Of a stretch of DNA of 64,000 bases, positions 8,163 through 17,087 are shown piece by piece (the stretch's first letter is position 1; the number at the start of each line of letters is the position of its first letter). This DNA comes from Alteribacter lacisalsi (GTDB lineage: Bacteria > Bacillota > Bacilli > Bacillales > Salisediminibacteriaceae), in assembly GCF_003226345.1 (NCBI RefSeq), contig NZ_PDOF01000001.1, positions 1,364,001 to 1,428,000 on the forward strand. Reading direction: 5' to 3'. The translations under genes and the position numbers were made by a program. Below the pieces are notes generated by a model. The model was not told the origin of the DNA, did not search any database, and saw only the letters and a program-made list of their open reading frames with translations.

Positions 8163-8585
8163 TTACAGTTCGAGCGTTTCCGGGGTCTTGTCTCCATCAT
8201 TCATTAGACGTATCGCAGTCGGAAAGATCTGAAGAACGATGTACTCAGGATCATTGGGTCCATCGAACCAGCGGGACATTCTTTCATGCCACAGTTTTTC
8301 CTTAATATCCTGATCGTGTTTAATTTCAACTTTGCCTTCCACTTCCAGGTAGGCATCTCCATACCCTTCGCCTTCATAACCGAGAAGGATGTGAACATAA
8401 GGGTTTTCGGCTACTTCCTCTGCCTTATGCGTTTCTTTATTCGTCGGGGTGTAAAGGACAAGGCCGTCATTAAAGAACGTCATGTATCTTGAGTGAGGGC
8501 GTTTGTTCTTTACCGTAGCGAGGGTTCCTATTTTGTGCTGATCCAGTACTTCAAGAATCCGTTCTTTTAAATTCTGTTCGTTCAT
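8163..8585 (-). CDS. Pyridoxamine 5'-phosphate oxidase-like general stress protein 26
   Basis: A 140-residue split-barrel flavin-binding protein: residues 8-40 (ILEVLDQHKIGTLATVKNKRP) begin the fold, followed by SRYMTFFNDGLVLYTPTNK and ENPYVHILLGYEGEGYGDAYLEVEG. This matches the general stress protein 26/YdaG group rather than true PdxH, which is longer and carries extra PLP-binding residues. The substrate is unknown; members bind FMN or F420 and are often stress-induced. AAGGAG precedes the ATG. It stands upstream of msrA on the same strand only after a 580-bp distance in the opposite reading order, so it is not co-transcribed with a visible partner. Confidence 0.8.
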   Translation of the reverse strand: MNEQNLKERILEVLDQHKIGTLATVKNKRPHSRYMTFFNDGLVLYTPTNKETHKAEEVAENPYVHILLGYEGEGYGDAYLEVEGKVEIKHDQDIKEKLWHERMSRWFDGPNDPEYIVLQIFPTAIRLMNDGDKTPETLEL

Positions 8586-8734
8586 CTCCTACCACTCCTT
8601 GAGAAAGATATGCTTACTATTCCTCAAACGGCCGTGATTAAAACAACCACCCTCTTAAAAAGCAATGTAAATATCACTCAGTAAGTAAACTCCTTTTCAG
8701 CTATTGCGCTACTGACGGAAGGGTAAATTAAATC

Positions 8735-8758
8735 AAAAAAGCCTCCCTGTCAGGGAGA
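8735..8758 (-). terminator. Terminator of msrA (first copy)
   Basis: On the minus strand CTCCCTG-AC-AGGGAG forms a hairpin overlapping the stop codon and is followed by GGCTTTTTT. Confidence 0.85.
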
Positions 8759-9289
8759 CTCTTCGTTCCAGTGATTCTGAATAAATGATTCTCTTCCGGA
8801 TTCGGTCCGTTCCTGCTTATATTTTTCAGGATTTTTTCTGTAAAATTTCTGATGACGATCTTCAGCAGGGTAAAAAGGCTTTGCGGGAAGAACCTTCGTT
8901 ACAACAGGCTTTTGAAATCTCCCGCTCTGGTCAATCGCATCGCGGGTTGAAAGGGCCTCCTGCCTCTGTTCTTCACTGAAATAAAACACAGCAGTCCGGT
9001 ACTGTGACCCGCGATCAAAAAACTGTCCGCCGTCGTCTGTGGGATCGATCTGCGGCCAGTAAAGATCCAAAAGTTCTCCATAAGAGAAGATATCCGGATC
9101 ATACGTGATCTCAACTGCCTCATAATGTCCCGTGTCACCTTTCTGCACGTCATCATAGGAAGGATTGATCGTGTTTCCGCCTGTGTAACCGGAAACAACA
9201 TTATGAATGCCCGGAAGTTCATCAAATGGTTTAACCATACACCAGAAGCAACCTCCTGCAAAAATCGCTTTTTCTGTTCGTTTTGTCAT
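8750..9289 (-). CDS. msrA: Peptide-methionine (S)-S-oxide reductase MsrA, first paralogue
   Basis: MsrA reduces methionine-S-sulfoxide in proteins with thioredoxin. The catalytic [16 protein letters not shown] is at residues 11-26, followed by GYTGGNTINPSYDDV and the conserved DPTDDGGQFFDRGSQYRTAVF. I start at ATG 9289 (MTKRTEKAIFAGG); nine more codons upstream are in frame but lack a ribosome site, while a GGGGTG lies eight bases before 9289. A second msrA sits at 52660-53187 beside msrB. This copy is alone, which suggests separate regulation. Confidence 0.92.
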   Translation of the reverse strand: MTKRTEKAIFAGGCFWCMVKPFDELPGIHNVVSGYTGGNTINPSYDDVQKGDTGHYEAVEITYDPDIFSYGELLDLYWPQIDPTDDGGQFFDRGSQYRTAVFYFSEEQRQEALSTRDAIDQSGRFQKPVVTKVLPAKPFYPAEDRHQKFYRKNPEKYKQERTESGRESFIQNHWNEESP

Positions 9290-9494
9290 GACTACACCCC
9301 GGGTGTCTCTTTTCATTACGGTGACAGTTTACCATAACAATGATGAACAGTGAAGAAAAGCGTTAAAATCACTCTATTTTTAAACAATCGTTTAATTTCG
9401 GAATATTCTTTATATTTTTATGTCCGTTATTATTGGGTTTTTTATCGTAGATTGGTGAACTCTTGGAATTCTTGTAAAACTCACAAACAACCCC

Positions 9495-10493
9495 TTACTC
9501 TCCCATGACCTTTTCGAGTAATTCCGTATTTGTAAATCCTTCAAGATCAGGCTCATCTGAGATGAATTTCAATTCATATGATGCAGTTGCCCAATATTGT
9601 AATGCGTCAGCATGGGTTTCCGCTGTTACTTCCATCCGGTCCCATGCCCGAAGCAGCACCTCATCCGGCAGACGTGTCTGCGTTAACTGGTACAGAGCTT
9701 CATTAATGGTATCCAGTGTATCTCCCTTGTTTTCACTGGCGTATTCTACACTCCGGATGTGAGCGAGCAGCGCCTGTTCTACAAGCTCCTCATTATTTTC
9801 AAGGAATTCATTTGTCGTAACAAAAACAACACTTGCCAGCTCTTCTCCAAGGAAGACTTCATCCCACTCTGCAATAACATTAGCACCATACTCAAGCTCA
9901 AGGAGAGTCCCCCACGGTTCCGGAGCAGCCGCTGCATCAATCTGTCCCTGCTCAAACATAGCAACCATGTTTGCAGGTGCAACCCGGGACTGATGTTCCA
10001 CCGTCCCCCCCAGTCGATTGGATTTCAGACCAATCCTCTCCAGCATGATTTCCAGCTGAACATTGTGTGTACAGCCGTTTCCTGGCGTACAGAAGGAATG
10101 ACCGTCAAGATCTTCCAGCGTATAGATGCCTGAATCCTCCCTCGATACAATGAGGGTAGCTCCGTTGGCAGCTGCTGCTAACACCACCACATCGCCACCC
10201 TGAAGGAAGTAATTAATTGCCGGCCCGGGACCTACATACCCCATATGAATGTTGCCCGTACTGAGTGCATCAATGAAATCATTGCCATTTGGAAAATTCA
10301 CAAAATCTATTTCCACCCCATGCATTTCCTCATCAAAAAATCCCTTCTCTTTGCCAACGATGCCGGCAGCGTGATCCAGGTTGGGAAAATACCCGATCGA
10401 CACTTCCTCTGCCTGGCCCCCGGCTCCCCCTGATCCGCACGCAGCAATTAAAAGCAGAACCGCACTCCCCAGAATCGACAATGTTTTCTTCAC
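9495..10493 (-). CDS. ABC transporter substrate-binding lipoprotein (SsuA/TauA/NrtA type)
   Basis: I start at GTG 10493 (VKKTLSILGSAVLLLIAACG), preceded by GGGGGAG; the open frame further upstream runs through the permease gene end and is not coding. The lipobox LIAAC gives a lipid-anchored Cys at residue 19. The mature protein begins SIGYFPNLDHAAG and contains NMVAMFEQGQIDAAAAPEPWG, typical of periplasmic-binding-protein family 15 (nitrate, sulfonate, taurine or related). It is the third gene of an ATPase-permease-binding-protein operon, 22 bp after the permease. No sulfonate monooxygenase, nitrate reductase or thiamin gene is adjacent, so the substrate is undetermined. Confidence 0.85.
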   Translation of the reverse strand: MKKTLSILGSAVLLLIAACGSGGAGGQAEEVSIGYFPNLDHAAGIVGKEKGFFDEEMHGVEIDFVNFPNGNDFIDALSTGNIHMGYVGPGPAINYFLQGGDVVVLAAAANGATLIVSREDSGIYTLEDLDGHSFCTPGNGCTHNVQLEIMLERIGLKSNRLGGTVEHQSRVAPANMVAMFEQGQIDAAAAPEPWGTLLELEYGANVIAEWDEVFLGEELASVVFVTTNEFLENNEELVEQALLAHIRSVEYASENKGDTLDTINEALYQLTQTRLPDEVLLRAWDRMEVTAETHADALQYWATASYELKFISDEPDLEGFTNTELLEKVMGE

Positions 10494-10515
10494 TTTGCGC
10501 TCCCCCTCTGTTTTC

Positions 10516-11292
10516 TTATGACTGTTTTTCCTGCAAACCCCACCGCGCAAAAACCCGCCTCTCAATACGGCTGAAAAGTCCGTATTCCACAATGAGTCCG
10601 ACCGCAGAGATGATGAACATAATTGCCACCACGAGATCCATATTATAAAAGTCTCTGGCATCCATCAGTGTCCGTCCCAGACCACCTCGCCCAATCAGTT
10701 CAGCCGCCATAAGCGCCCGCCAGCCAAAAGCCCATGCCAGTCTTGCACCTGTCAGAGCTGCAGGAACGGAAGCCGGTATCATTACCCGCCAGACAAGTGA
10801 CGCACCGCGGACGCCCATTGTCCTTGCAGCCCGGATTAAGATCGGCTGCACATTTTTGACTCCCATCCTCATATTCATCGTCATAGCCCAGGTTCCCCCA
10901 AGGATAACCACGAACAAAATGGCCCCGCTCCCTCCCTGAAACATCATCAGCGCAATCGGCAGCCACACAATACTCGGAACTGGCTGCAGAGCGATGACAA
11001 GAGAACCCAGGGTATCGTCAGCCACTTTTGATACGGCAAGCAGAATGCCGAGAGAGCCGCCAATCAGCACTGCAAGGAGGAACCCCGTAAAAATGCGCTG
11101 CATGCTCTCAACGAAAGCCACCCGTAAAATTCCCGTTTCAAAAAAACCAATATATAACTGCCCCGCTGCACCGAGGGGAGACGGAAATAGTGTAGGGGAC
11201 CAGAAAGTGAATAACTGATTCAGGTGATATATTGACTCCCATACAGTAAACAAGGCAAGAAAGAAAATAATGCGCTTAATCAGAATGGACAT
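10516..11292 (-). CDS. ABC transporter permease (SsuC/TauC type)
   Basis: The 258-residue protein has about six hydrophobic segments and the BPD_transp_1 EAA-like loop GVRGASLVWRVMIPASVPAALTGARLAWAFGW. The ATG at 11292 has GAGAGGAG seven bases upstream, so it is preferred over the TTG six bases earlier. Its start overlaps the 3' end of the ATPase gene by 17 bp, implying translational coupling. It forms the membrane channel for the neighbouring ATPase and binding protein. Confidence 0.88.
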   Translation of the reverse strand: MSILIKRIIFFLALFTVWESIYHLNQLFTFWSPTLFPSPLGAAGQLYIGFFETGILRVAFVESMQRIFTGFLLAVLIGGSLGILLAVSKVADDTLGSLVIALQPVPSIVWLPIALMMFQGGSGAILFVVILGGTWAMTMNMRMGVKNVQPILIRAARTMGVRGASLVWRVMIPASVPAALTGARLAWAFGWRALMAAELIGRGGLGRTLMDARDFYNMDLVVAIMFIISAVGLIVEYGLFSRIERRVFARWGLQEKQS

Positions 11293-12070
11293 CTCCAAAC
11301 TCCTCTCTTGCCACTTTGTCTATTTCTACAGAGAGAAGTGAACGGATCTGCTGTTCCATTTCCGCAAATTCAGGTTCGAGCGAATCCCGGGGGCGGGGTA
11401 GTTCCACAGCGAAAACTTTCCTTATTCCTCCCGGCTGCACACCCATCAGAACAATACGATCAGATAGAAGCATCGCCTCCCTGATGTTGTGGGTCACGAA
11501 GAGAACCGTCTTACCCGTCTGCCCCCATATGTGCAGCACCTGCTTGTGAAGAAGCGACCGAGTCTGCTCATCAAGCGCTCCAAAGGGTTCATCCATCAGA
11601 AGCGTCTCAGGATCCATCGCAAGCGCACGTGCAATTGCGACTCTCTGCTTCATACCGCCTGAAAGTTCATGAGGATAAGCTCCCGAAAACCGGCTCAGGT
11701 GGACCATTTTTAAATACTTTTCGGCAGTCCCTTCCGCTTCCACGGCTGACATTCTCTTTTTAATCCCAAAAATGACGTTGCCCTTCACAGTCAGCCAGGG
11801 CATGAGAGCCGCTTCCTGGAACACAACACCCCTGTCCGCGCCAGGGCCAACAACCCCTCTTCCGTTCACAGTTACGTTTCCGGAGTTCGCCCGCTCCAGA
11901 CCCGCTACGATGTTTAAAAGCGTGGATTTCCCACAGCCTGACGGCCCAAGAAGAGAAACAAATTCTCCCGGCCTGACCTTCAGATCAACGCCCGAAAACA
12001 CTTCCACCGTTCCACCTTTACCATCAGCGGTGCCGAATGTCTTTTTTACATTCTCAATAATAATCCCCAC
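11276..12070 (-). CDS. ABC transporter ATP-binding protein (SsuB/TauB type)
   Basis: A 264-residue nucleotide-binding subunit: Walker A GPSGCGKST (residues 42-50), Q-loop VFQEAALMPWLTV, signature LSGGMKQRVAIARAL, Walker B TLLMDEPFGALD and H-loop FVTHNI. The PWLTV and MDEPFGALD patterns are those of nitrate/sulfonate/taurine transporters. Start is GTG 12070 after GGGAGG. It is the promoter-proximal gene of the three-gene operon; the leader 12071-12160 shows no riboswitch that I recognise. Confidence 0.9.
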   Translation of the reverse strand: MGIIIENVKKTFGTADGKGGTVEVFSGVDLKVRPGEFVSLLGPSGCGKSTLLNIVAGLERANSGNVTVNGRGVVGPGADRGVVFQEAALMPWLTVKGNVIFGIKKRMSAVEAEGTAEKYLKMVHLSRFSGAYPHELSGGMKQRVAIARALAMDPETLLMDEPFGALDEQTRSLLHKQVLHIWGQTGKTVLFVTHNIREAMLLSDRIVLMGVQPGGIRKVFAVELPRPRDSLEPEFAEMEQQIRSLLSVEIDKVAREEFGDVHSD

Positions 12071-12162
12071 TTACAACCTCCCCGAATCAGCCCATGTGTT
12101 TATTCTGATCATTTTACTCGGGTATCTCTTCATAAATATATGAAATTTTGTGGGCTTATGTG

Positions 12163-12208
12163 CAAAAAAAGCCGACTCAAATCCATCCAATTGGATTCAA
12201 GCCAGCTT
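12163..12208 (-). terminator. Terminator of the LOV-STAS gene
   Basis: On the minus strand GCTGGCTTGAATCCA pairs (with G-U pairs) with TGGATTTGAGTCGGC and is followed by TTTTTTT. Confidence 0.8.
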
Positions 12209-12241
12209 TCACCATTTGATATTAATTCATAGATACAAACA

Positions 12242-13018
12242 TTAACGCATCTGAATAGCCTCTTTTACAGTGCTGAAGGTTCTGATCTGCGGTAAATCAA
12301 TTCGCATCTTGACAGTTTTTATTGCCAGTCTGGTGGAGATCCCCGTAATAATCAGAGAGGTACCGAGCAGCCTGAGAAGGTCGCTTAAATTAAATATGCC
12401 GTGAATGACATGTTCATTAATATCACTTAAACCCGATAGATCCAGAATCAGCGTGTGATCCTTAGTGGCCGATATGGACGAAGTAAGATCAGACAGAATA
12501 TTTTCCAGACGCTCTTCGGTCACATCTCCAATGAGAGGCAGCACAGAGACACCCTCTTCTATCGGTACAATTGGTGTGGAAAGGCGGTTGACTTGATCAA
12601 GAGAATTTTTGAGTTCTTCTTTTGCTTTCTCATATTCTGTCACGTCTTTTTGGATCCCGATAAAATACCATTTATCATTTTCTGCATCTCTTACAGGGTC
12701 AATATGGAGTTCGTTCCAGAACACTTCTCCATTTTTCCGGTAGTTCTTTATTGTTACCGAAACGGCTTTTTTCTCACGAATCGAATGTCTGATTTCATTC
12801 ACCTTTTCCACTTCTGTGTCAGGCCCCTGAAGAAAACGGCAGTTCCTGCCGATAATTTCTTCTTTCATATAACCTGTCATCGTTTCAAAGGCGCGGTTGG
12901 CAAAAATAATCGGATGGTCATCCAATTCCGGATCCGTAATAATCACCCCTGCACGTGTGTAATCCATCGCCTGAATAATAATTTCACTTGATAATAAGCT
13001 CTGCGGCGCATATGTCAA
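12242..13018 (-). CDS. pfyP: Blue-light photoreceptor, LOV-STAS (YtvA/PfyP)
   Basis: Residues about 15-125 form a LOV (PAS) domain with GRNCRFLQG at 57-65; Cys60 is the expected flavin-adduct Cys. A linker helix (DVTEYEKAKEELKNSLDQV) leads to a STAS domain (about 150-258; HTLILDLSGLSDINEHVIHGI). This is the architecture and length of B. subtilis YtvA, a stressosome component that activates the sigma-B general stress response in blue light. Translation starts at TTG 13018 after GGGAGGG. The protein is cytoplasmic and the gene is monocistronic. Known family function is strong; a sigma-B link in this organism is inference. Confidence 0.93.
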   Translation of the reverse strand: MTYAPQSLLSSEIIIQAMDYTRAGVIITDPELDDHPIIFANRAFETMTGYMKEEIIGRNCRFLQGPDTEVEKVNEIRHSIREKKAVSVTIKNYRKNGEVFWNELHIDPVRDAENDKWYFIGIQKDVTEYEKAKEELKNSLDQVNRLSTPIVPIEEGVSVLPLIGDVTEERLENILSDLTSSISATKDHTLILDLSGLSDINEHVIHGIFNLSDLLRLLGTSLIITGISTRLAIKTVKMRIDLPQIRTFSTVKEAIQMR

Positions 13019-13492
13019 AGAATTCCCTCCCTAACCCGATATTGGGTATGTATGCCGCTTGTACGCACTTCATAAACTCCGGCGGCAAAGTGTATTTCAA
13101 CTGCAGCTCAAAAACAGCAACCGGCTAACACATCAGCCAGTTCCATATAGATCAATAATAATGTGAACAGGATGTATTTTCAACTGATTCCCAGTCCTCT
13201 AAAGTAACTGCTGTATAAATCCAGTACACACACAGTTGCAAATCAAATGCACCCCTTTAACCCCCGTATTCTTTATAAAGAACAAAAACGATCGTTCTCT
13301 CACGAGAACAATTAATAATTATACACCCTGTCCGACCTCGCCTTCAATACCTTTTAAATAAATATGCAAAACGTACGTTTTAGTAATATTGTAATTCCAG
13401 TATAGGTGCAAAACATTTTTTATTTCTGTTGTATAACAGACGAGGCATAAAAAAAACCTCTGGGCTCACAGCCCTGAGGTTACTTGTTCAGA
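13019..13492. other. 474-bp intergenic region without a recognised gene
   Basis: It holds the upstream region of the LOV-STAS gene and the terminator of the HxlR gene. Two short symmetric sites are visible: AACGATCGTT (13287-13296) and GTTCTC-TCAC-GAGAAC (13294-13309), overlapping each other. I see no convincing small ORF or RNA. Confidence 0.6.
13448..13481 (-). terminator. Terminator of the HxlR gene
   Basis: AACCTC-GGGCT-gtg-AGCCC-GAGGTT hairpin on the minus strand followed by eight T residues. Confidence 0.9.
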
Positions 13493-13825
13493 TCAAGACG
13501 TTTCACGATGTTCTTTCTTCAGGCGATGATTCCGCCCCCACACAGCCATCTCCTCCAGCATAATTTCAAGCTCTTTTCCATAGGGAGTCAGAGAATACTC
13601 AACTTTAGGCGGGACAACAGGGTACGCTTTACGGTCAACCAGGCCGTCTGACTCCAGTTCTTTCAGCTGCTTAATGAGCGTCTGATGTGAGGCGTCGGGG
13701 AGCTTCTTTTTAAGCTCATTAAACCTGAGTGTCTGCCCTACCAGTTCCAGGAGGATAATACCTTTCCATTTTCCGCAGACCACATCCAATGTTGTTTTAA
13801 TACTTTCGAGTTTTTCTCTTTCCAT
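13493..13825 (-). CDS. HxlR family winged-helix transcriptional regulator
   Basis: The 110-residue DNA-binding protein matches HxlR/MarR-like regulators: VVCGKWKGIILLELVGQTLRF (residues 16-36), the recognition region DASHQTLIKQLKELESDGLV and the wing KAYPVVPPKVEYSLTPYGKEL. Unusually VPPKVEY replaces the common VPPRVEY. GGGAGG lies before ATG. No divergent target gene is adjacent, so its regulon is unknown. The leader contains ACCCG-tttc-CGGGT (13855-13868), which could be an autoregulatory site. Confidence 0.88.
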   Translation of the reverse strand: MEREKLESIKTTLDVVCGKWKGIILLELVGQTLRFNELKKKLPDASHQTLIKQLKELESDGLVDRKAYPVVPPKVEYSLTPYGKELEIMLEEMAVWGRNHRLKKEHRETS

Positions 13826-13957
13826 TTCAAGAGCCTCCCTGGCTTTATTTATTTACCCGTTTCCGGGTTTTGTCATTTTTGCAGTCCTTTTGTTGCCCTT
13901 AAGACCCGAAGTACTTCAGATTAGTTTAATTAATACCCTGTTTAAAATAATTCAACC

Positions 13958-13988
13958 CAAAAAAGCTTCCTTTTTAAGGGAAGCTTTA
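13958..13988 (-). terminator. Terminator of coaA
   Basis: AAAGCTTCCC and GGAAGCTTT form the stem on the minus strand; TTTTTTGGG follows. Confidence 0.85.
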
Positions 13989-14008
13989 CCGGTTTGATGT
14001 ATGACTGT

Positions 14009-14965
14009 TTATTTTTTCCTGAGATGAAGGCTTTCAACTCCATGATTCTTCCCTTTATGCAGGATCAGGTCAGCCCGGTGTTTGGTCGGAAGAATGTTAC
14101 GGTGTAGATTTACCTCGTTGATCTCTTTCCAGATTTTTTCGGCAACCCGTTCTGCTTCTTCGTCTGAAAGATCGGCATACTTTCTGAAATAGGAATCCGG
14201 ATCTTTAAATGCTGTCGAACGGAGTGTTTTAAACCTCTCAATATACCAGTTGAAAATGTCATCTTCCTTTGCATCCACGTAGATGGAGAAATCGAAAAAA
14301 TCAGAGACGAAAACTTCCGGAATTTCCCTGCCGTCATTGGCAACCTGAAGCACATTTATTCCCTCTACAATAACAATGTCAGGGTTTGAGATCACCTGAC
14401 GCTCTCCTTCTACGATATCGTATACAAGATGAGAGTATACAGGGGCACTCACTTCACTGACCCCGGACTTCAGATCCGCCAGAAAACGAATCAGCTTTGA
14501 GGTGTCGTAGCTTTCAGGAAACCCCTTCCGGTTCATGATTCCTTTTTCTTCAAGAACACGATTTGGATAGAGAAATCCATCGGTCGTTAACAATTCCACC
14601 TTGGGATGATTGGGCCAGCGCGACAGCAGGGCCTGAATGAGACGGGCTGTTGTACTTTTGCCAACCGCAACACTGCCGGCCATTCCAATAATATAAGGTA
14701 CTTTACTGGTCTTTTTGTGAAGAAACAGATTCGTAACCGAGTGAAGGTCCTGTGAAGCGGTTGTGTAAAGGTTTAGGAGTCTTGAGAGCGGCAGATAAAC
14801 ACTCGATACTTCGTCAATGGAAATGTTCTCGTTTATACCTTGAAGCCTGCTGATCTCCTGCTCCGAAAGCGGCTGTACAGATCCGGGGCTTAACGCTGCC
14901 CACTCCTGTTTATTCAGCGTTATGTATGGTGAATAGGGTTTATGTGCTGAGTAATATGAAATCAT
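14009..14965 (-). CDS. coaA: Type I pantothenate kinase CoaA
   Basis: CoaA phosphorylates pantothenate, the first and rate-controlling step of coenzyme A synthesis. The 318-residue protein has the P-loop GSVAVGKST (97-105), [11 protein letters not shown], the family stretch [11 protein letters not shown] and [10 protein letters not shown], all typical of prokaryotic type I enzymes, which are feedback-inhibited by CoA. AAGGAG precedes the ATG by about ten bases. The gene is monocistronic and divergent from the ABC-F gene. Confidence 0.95.
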   Translation of the reverse strand: MISYYSAHKPYSPYITLNKQEWAALSPGSVQPLSEQEISRLQGINENISIDEVSSVYLPLSRLLNLYTTASQDLHSVTNLFLHKKTSKVPYIIGMAGSVAVGKSTTARLIQALLSRWPNHPKVELLTTDGFLYPNRVLEEKGIMNRKGFPESYDTSKLIRFLADLKSGVSEVSAPVYSHLVYDIVEGERQVISNPDIVIVEGINVLQVANDGREIPEVFVSDFFDFSIYVDAKEDDIFNWYIERFKTLRSTAFKDPDSYFRKYADLSDEEAERVAEKIWKEINEVNLHRNILPTKHRADLILHKGKNHGVESLHLRKK

Positions 14966-15134
14966 GGACGATGTACTCCTTGCCTGTGCATTGTAAGCGT
15001 TTTAATTTTCAACACTTTCCATCTTATCACACTTCATTTAAACATGCTTCAGTAAAAATGTCATTCCTTCTGTCCCCGAAGGGGGTTCAAAAGCCATAGA
15101 ACGCAAAGTTTAAATCGCATTTCTCCCCTGAAAA

Positions 15135-15143
15135 TGTTATACT
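15135..15143 (+). promoter_or_regulatory. Extended -10 promoter element for the ABC-F gene
   Basis: TGTTATACT fits an extended -10 (TGnTATACT) 35 bp before the ATG; no good -35 is seen at the right distance. Confidence 0.45.
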
Positions 15144-15177
15144 CTTTCCAGACTTTGATTTGCGAAGGATGAGATAA

Positions 15178-16776
15178 ATGATTAATGTAACGGATGTAAG
15201 TTTGCGCTTTGGTGACCGCAAGCTTTTTGAAGATGTAAACATAAAATTCACTCCAGGTAACTGCTACGGCCTGATTGGGGCTAACGGAGCAGGAAAATCC
15301 ACGTTTATAAAAATACTGTCGGGTGAAATTGAAGCACAGACAGGCGACGTGAGCATGCCTCCAAACTCCCGTATGGCTGTGCTGAAGCAGAACCACTTTG
15401 AATATGAAGAATTCACTGTCCTTGACGTGGTGATTATGGGTCATAAACGCCTTCACGAAGTCATGAAGGAAAAAGACGCTATTTATATGAAAGAAGACTT
15501 TTCTGATGAGGACGGCATTAAGGCAGCCGAGCTTGAAGGGGAGTTTGCTGAACTGAACGGCTGGGAAGCTGAATCAGATGCAGCCATGCTTCTCAGCGGT
15601 CTCGGAATTACCGACGATCTTCATTCGAAGAAAATGGAAGAACTCTCCGGCGGGGATAAAGTGAAAGTTCTTCTTGCCCAGGCCCTGTTTGGCAATCCTG
15701 ACGTTCTTCTTCTTGATGAGCCTACCAACCACCTTGATCTTAAAGCGATTCAGTGGCTGGAGGAATTTCTGATTAACTTTGATAATACGGTTATTGTGGT
15801 CTCTCACGACCGTCACTTCCTGAATAAAGTGTGTACGCATATTGCAGATCTTGATTTCGGTAAACTTCAGATTTATGTTGGTAACTATGATTTCTGGTAT
15901 GAATCAAGCCAACTGGCACTAAAAATGCAGCAGGACCAGAACAAAAAGAAGGAAGAAAAAATTAAAGACCTGCAAAACTTTATTGCCCGGTTCAGTGCCA
16001 ATGCTTCCAAGTCGAAACAGGCCACATCAAGAAAAAAACTGCTTGATAAAATTGAACTGGACGATATTAGACCGTCATCAAGAAAGTACCCCTACATTGC
16101 CTTTAAGCCGGAACGAGAAATCGGAAATGACGTTCTTCAGGTTAAAGAGCTAACAAAAACGATTGACGGTGAAAAGGTACTGAACAACGTCAGCTTCATT
16201 ATGAACCGCGAAGATAAAATTGCTCTTGTGGGAGATAATGAAATTGCCAAAACAACCCTGATGAAAATTCTTATGGGTGAGATGGAACCGGACAGCGGTA
16301 CCTACAAATGGGGTATTACGACAAGCCAGTCCTACTTCCCTAAAGATAACGCTGCTTATTTTGAAGGCAACGACACAGATCTGGTTAACTGGCTGCGTCA
16401 GTACTCTCCAGAAGACCAGACGGAAACGTTTATTCGCGGCTTCCTTGGCCGTATGCTCTTCTCTGGTGAAGAAGCAAAGAAAAAAGCAAGTGTGCTTTCA
16501 GGAGGCGAAAAAGTCCGCTGCATGCTTTCAAAAATGATGCTCAGCAGTGCGAACGTTCTCCTTCTTGATGAACCGACAAACCACCTCGATCTTGAGTCCA
16601 TCACTGCTCTTAACAACGGTCTGATTAATTTTAAAGGTGCCATGATTTTTGCCTCTCATGACCACCAGTTTAATCAGTCGATCGCTAACCGCGTGATTGA
16701 AATTAGAGACGAAGGTGTCTTTGACAAGGAAATTACATTTGACGAATATGTAGAGATGAAAGCAGCAGTTAAGTAA
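15178..16776 (+). CDS. ABC-F family ATPase (YkpA/YbiT type)
   Basis: This 532-residue protein has two ATPase domains and no membrane segment: first Walker A GANGAGKST (34-42), signatures LSGGDKVKV and LSGGEKVRC, and two LLLDEPTNHLDL Walker B motifs, joined by a charged linker (about 245-300) as in ABC-F translation factors. Such proteins act on ribosomes; some give antibiotic resistance, but this YkpA-like group is usually housekeeping. The second P-loop reads GDNEIAKTT (352-360), where the usual GxGKS/T glycine is alanine and the preceding glycine is isoleucine; the Lys is kept. AAGGATG lies before the ATG. Confidence 0.9.
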   Translation: MINVTDVSLRFGDRKLFEDVNIKFTPGNCYGLIGANGAGKSTFIKILSGEIEAQTGDVSMPPNSRMAVLKQNHFEYEEFTVLDVVIMGHKRLHEVMKEKDAIYMKEDFSDEDGIKAAELEGEFAELNGWEAESDAAMLLSGLGITDDLHSKKMEELSGGDKVKVLLAQALFGNPDVLLLDEPTNHLDLKAIQWLEEFLINFDNTVIVVSHDRHFLNKVCTHIADLDFGKLQIYVGNYDFWYESSQLALKMQQDQNKKKEEKIKDLQNFIARFSANASKSKQATSRKKLLDKIELDDIRPSSRKYPYIAFKPEREIGNDVLQVKELTKTIDGEKVLNNVSFIMNREDKIALVGDNEIAKTTLMKILMGEMEPDSGTYKWGITTSQSYFPKDNAAYFEGNDTDLVNWLRQYSPEDQTETFIRGFLGRMLFSGEEAKKKASVLSGGEKVRCMLSKMMLSSANVLLLDEPTNHLDLESITALNNGLINFKGAMIFASHDHQFNQSIANRVIEIRDEGVFDKEITFDEYVEMKAAVK

Positions 16777-16784
16777 GCCCTTCT

Positions 16785-16812
16785 CCCCGGACAGAAATGT
16801 CCGGGGCTTTTC
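16785..16812 (+). terminator. Terminator of the ABC-F gene
   Basis: CCCCGGACA-gaaa-TGTCCGGGG hairpin followed by CTTTTC. Confidence 0.9.
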
Positions 16813-16879
16813 TTATTATCAGTTTACGTATATAAGATTATGTAAAGTATAACAGCGGTCTTGGGGTCAGAACATAAGA

Positions 16880-17067
16880 AAAATCTTCAGATAAGACAGC
16901 CGACTAGCGGATGAAATATATGCCGACTCCTGCGGGATGAGCAGCTGAGACCACTTTAGCAGCGAAGCACACGGAAGCTCAGCCGCTTCCCGCGGAAAGC
17001 CGCGTATATTTCAAGAGCGGTTTACTCGCATCGCATGGTAATTTATTGTAATTCCGTCTGAAAAAAC
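16880..17067 (-). repeat. Interspersed repeat, family 2, copy A
   Basis: The GC-rich core 16922-17013, read on the minus strand (TGAAATATAC..CGGCTTTCC..GAAGCGGCTGAGC..GTGTGCTTCGCT..GGTCTCA..CAGGAGTCGGC), matches 51964-52060. The outer ends carry weak inverted repeats (ATCTTCAGATAAGAC and, from the right, TTTTTCAGACGGAAT). It fills the ABC-F to DUF3307 gap and encodes nothing I can support. Confidence 0.65.
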
Positions 17068-17087
17068 CACTTTTGCCCCGGCCCCTA

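Noticed and set aside
9381-9394. TAAAC-aatc-GTTTA dyad between msrA and the ABC operon
   Set aside because: Short AT-rich symmetry is expected by chance here and no TetR-type regulator is nearby.
9495-12070. Assigning the ABC operon to sulfonate, taurine or nitrate uptake
   Set aside because: The family pattern is clear but no metabolic gene for any of these substrates is adjacent, so the substrate was left open.
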